Shown one piece after another: positions 12,226 through 12,741 of a stretch of DNA of 12,741 nt (its first letter is position 1; each line of letters opens with the position of its first letter). Below the pieces are notes generated by a model that saw only the letters and a list, made by a program, of their open reading frames with translations, was not told the origin of the DNA and made no database searches. Origin of the DNA: Bacteroidales bacterium UBA1266 (GTDB lineage: Bacteria; Bacteroidota; Bacteroidia; Bacteroidales; WCHB1-69); contig DBVK01000075.1 of assembly GCA_002308135.1 (NCBI GenBank), positions 800 through 13,540 of the forward strand. Reading direction: 5' to 3'. The translations under genes and the position numbers were made by a program.

Positions 12226-12741
12226 ATGGCATCAAACATCAAAATAGCTTGCGGGAGAGCAAGCCGGGAATTAGCCGAACGTATTGCCGAATCCTACGGA
12301 CAGGATTTGGTGAAAACCGAAGTGTGCGTATACAGTGACGGGGAATTCCAACCCGCCTTCTGTGAAAACCTGAGGGGATGTGACGTGTTTCTGATCCAAT
12401 CCACCTTCCCTCCGGCGGACAACCTGATGGAGCTGCTGTACATGATTGACGGCGCCCGTCGCGCTTCGGCCAACAAAATCATCGCCATCATCCCTTATTT
12501 CGGCATGGCACGTCAGGACAGGAAGGACAAGCCCCGTATTCCCATAGGCGCCAAGCTGGTCGCCAACCTGCTGACCGCAGCCGGGGTGGACAGGGTGATT
12601 ACCATGGACCTTCACGCCGACCAGATCCAAGGCTTTTTCGACATTCCGGTGGATAACATTTACGCCTCGCGTATTTTTCTCCCCTATTTGAAAAAACGGC
12701 ATTTTGAAAACCTGTGCATCGCTTCCCCCGACACCGGCGGC
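12226..12741 (+). CDS. prs: Ribose-phosphate pyrophosphokinase (PRPP synthetase), 3' partial
   Basis: The enzyme makes PRPP from ribose-5-phosphate and ATP for purine, pyrimidine, NAD, histidine and tryptophan synthesis. The first 172 codons are visible and the frame is open to the window edge; about 140 more residues would be expected. Motifs seen are YSDGEFQPAF (38-47), FLIQSTFPPADNLMEL (57-72), PYFGMARQDRKDKPR (91-105), the metal and substrate region TMDLHADQIQGFF (126-138), and the start of the SPDTGG loop at the edge. The family usually has PDxGG here. The ATG at 12226 is the first after the PBP1A stop, 20 bp away in the same direction, so it is probably in the same transcript. No clear separate promoter is seen in the 20-bp gap. 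Confidence 0.96.
   Translation, partial: MASNIKIACGRASRELAERIAESYGQDLVKTEVCVYSDGEFQPAFCENLRGCDVFLIQSTFPPADNLMELLYMIDGARRASANKIIAIIPYFGMARQDRKDKPRIPIGAKLVANLLTAAGVDRVITMDLHADQIQGFFDIPVDNIYASRIFLPYLKKRHFENLCIASPDTGG

Overview
The window looks like a chromosomal housekeeping segment from a member of the Bacteroidota, most likely the order Bacteroidales. The evidence is the gene set: a GldH lipoprotein, a RicT/PSP1 protein with cysteine-rich motifs, an RNase G/E with a conserved CPxC zinc link, a 29-residue COX24-like basic protein, and a DksA-like protein without its zinc cysteines. Several gaps also contain the Bacteroidales -7 promoter element TAnnTTTG. Coding regions are fairly GC-rich and the gaps are strongly AT-rich. 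I see no insertion sequence, prophage, CRISPR array, rRNA, tRNA or clear horizontally acquired island.

Layout, left part (1-4714). A 5'-truncated gene on + encodes an exported protein: a DUF922-like N-terminal region fused to a predicted outer-membrane barrel. It converges, 3 bp apart, with a minus-strand series read right to left: a dksA-like gene, lspA, a 275-bp AT-rich regulatory gap, an HU gene, a 29-codon COX24-like gene, a perfect 17-bp hairpin with a T-tract, and RNase G/E. The HU gap holds a -7 element, two 11-bp direct repeats 33 bp apart and a leader hairpin.

Middle (4715-8222). tsaE on + converges with sufD on -, and the two stop codons share a TTAA. sufD stands alone, without sufB, sufC or sufS. 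It diverges from a GT2 glycosyltransferase gene across a gap in which the two -7 elements form an 11-bp inverted repeat. The glycosyltransferase gene overlaps an Sfp-type phosphopantetheinyl transferase gene by ATGA.

Right part (8223-12741). ricT has its own -7 element and is followed by gldH (1-nt overlap), the PBP1A gene (11-nt overlap) and a 3'-truncated prs (20-nt gap), so this looks like one operon. It links an RNA-maturation factor, an envelope lipoprotein, a peptidoglycan synthase and PRPP synthesis. LspA, encoded in the same window, would be expected to process lipoproteins such as GldH.

I did not find a clear new multi-gene system. The most unusual signals are the first gene, whose DUF922-like region has lost its HExxH residues, the operator-like repeats and leader hairpin before HU, the hairpin just ahead of RNase G/E, the mirrored sufD/glycosyltransferase promoters, and the cysteine motifs in SufD and RicT.
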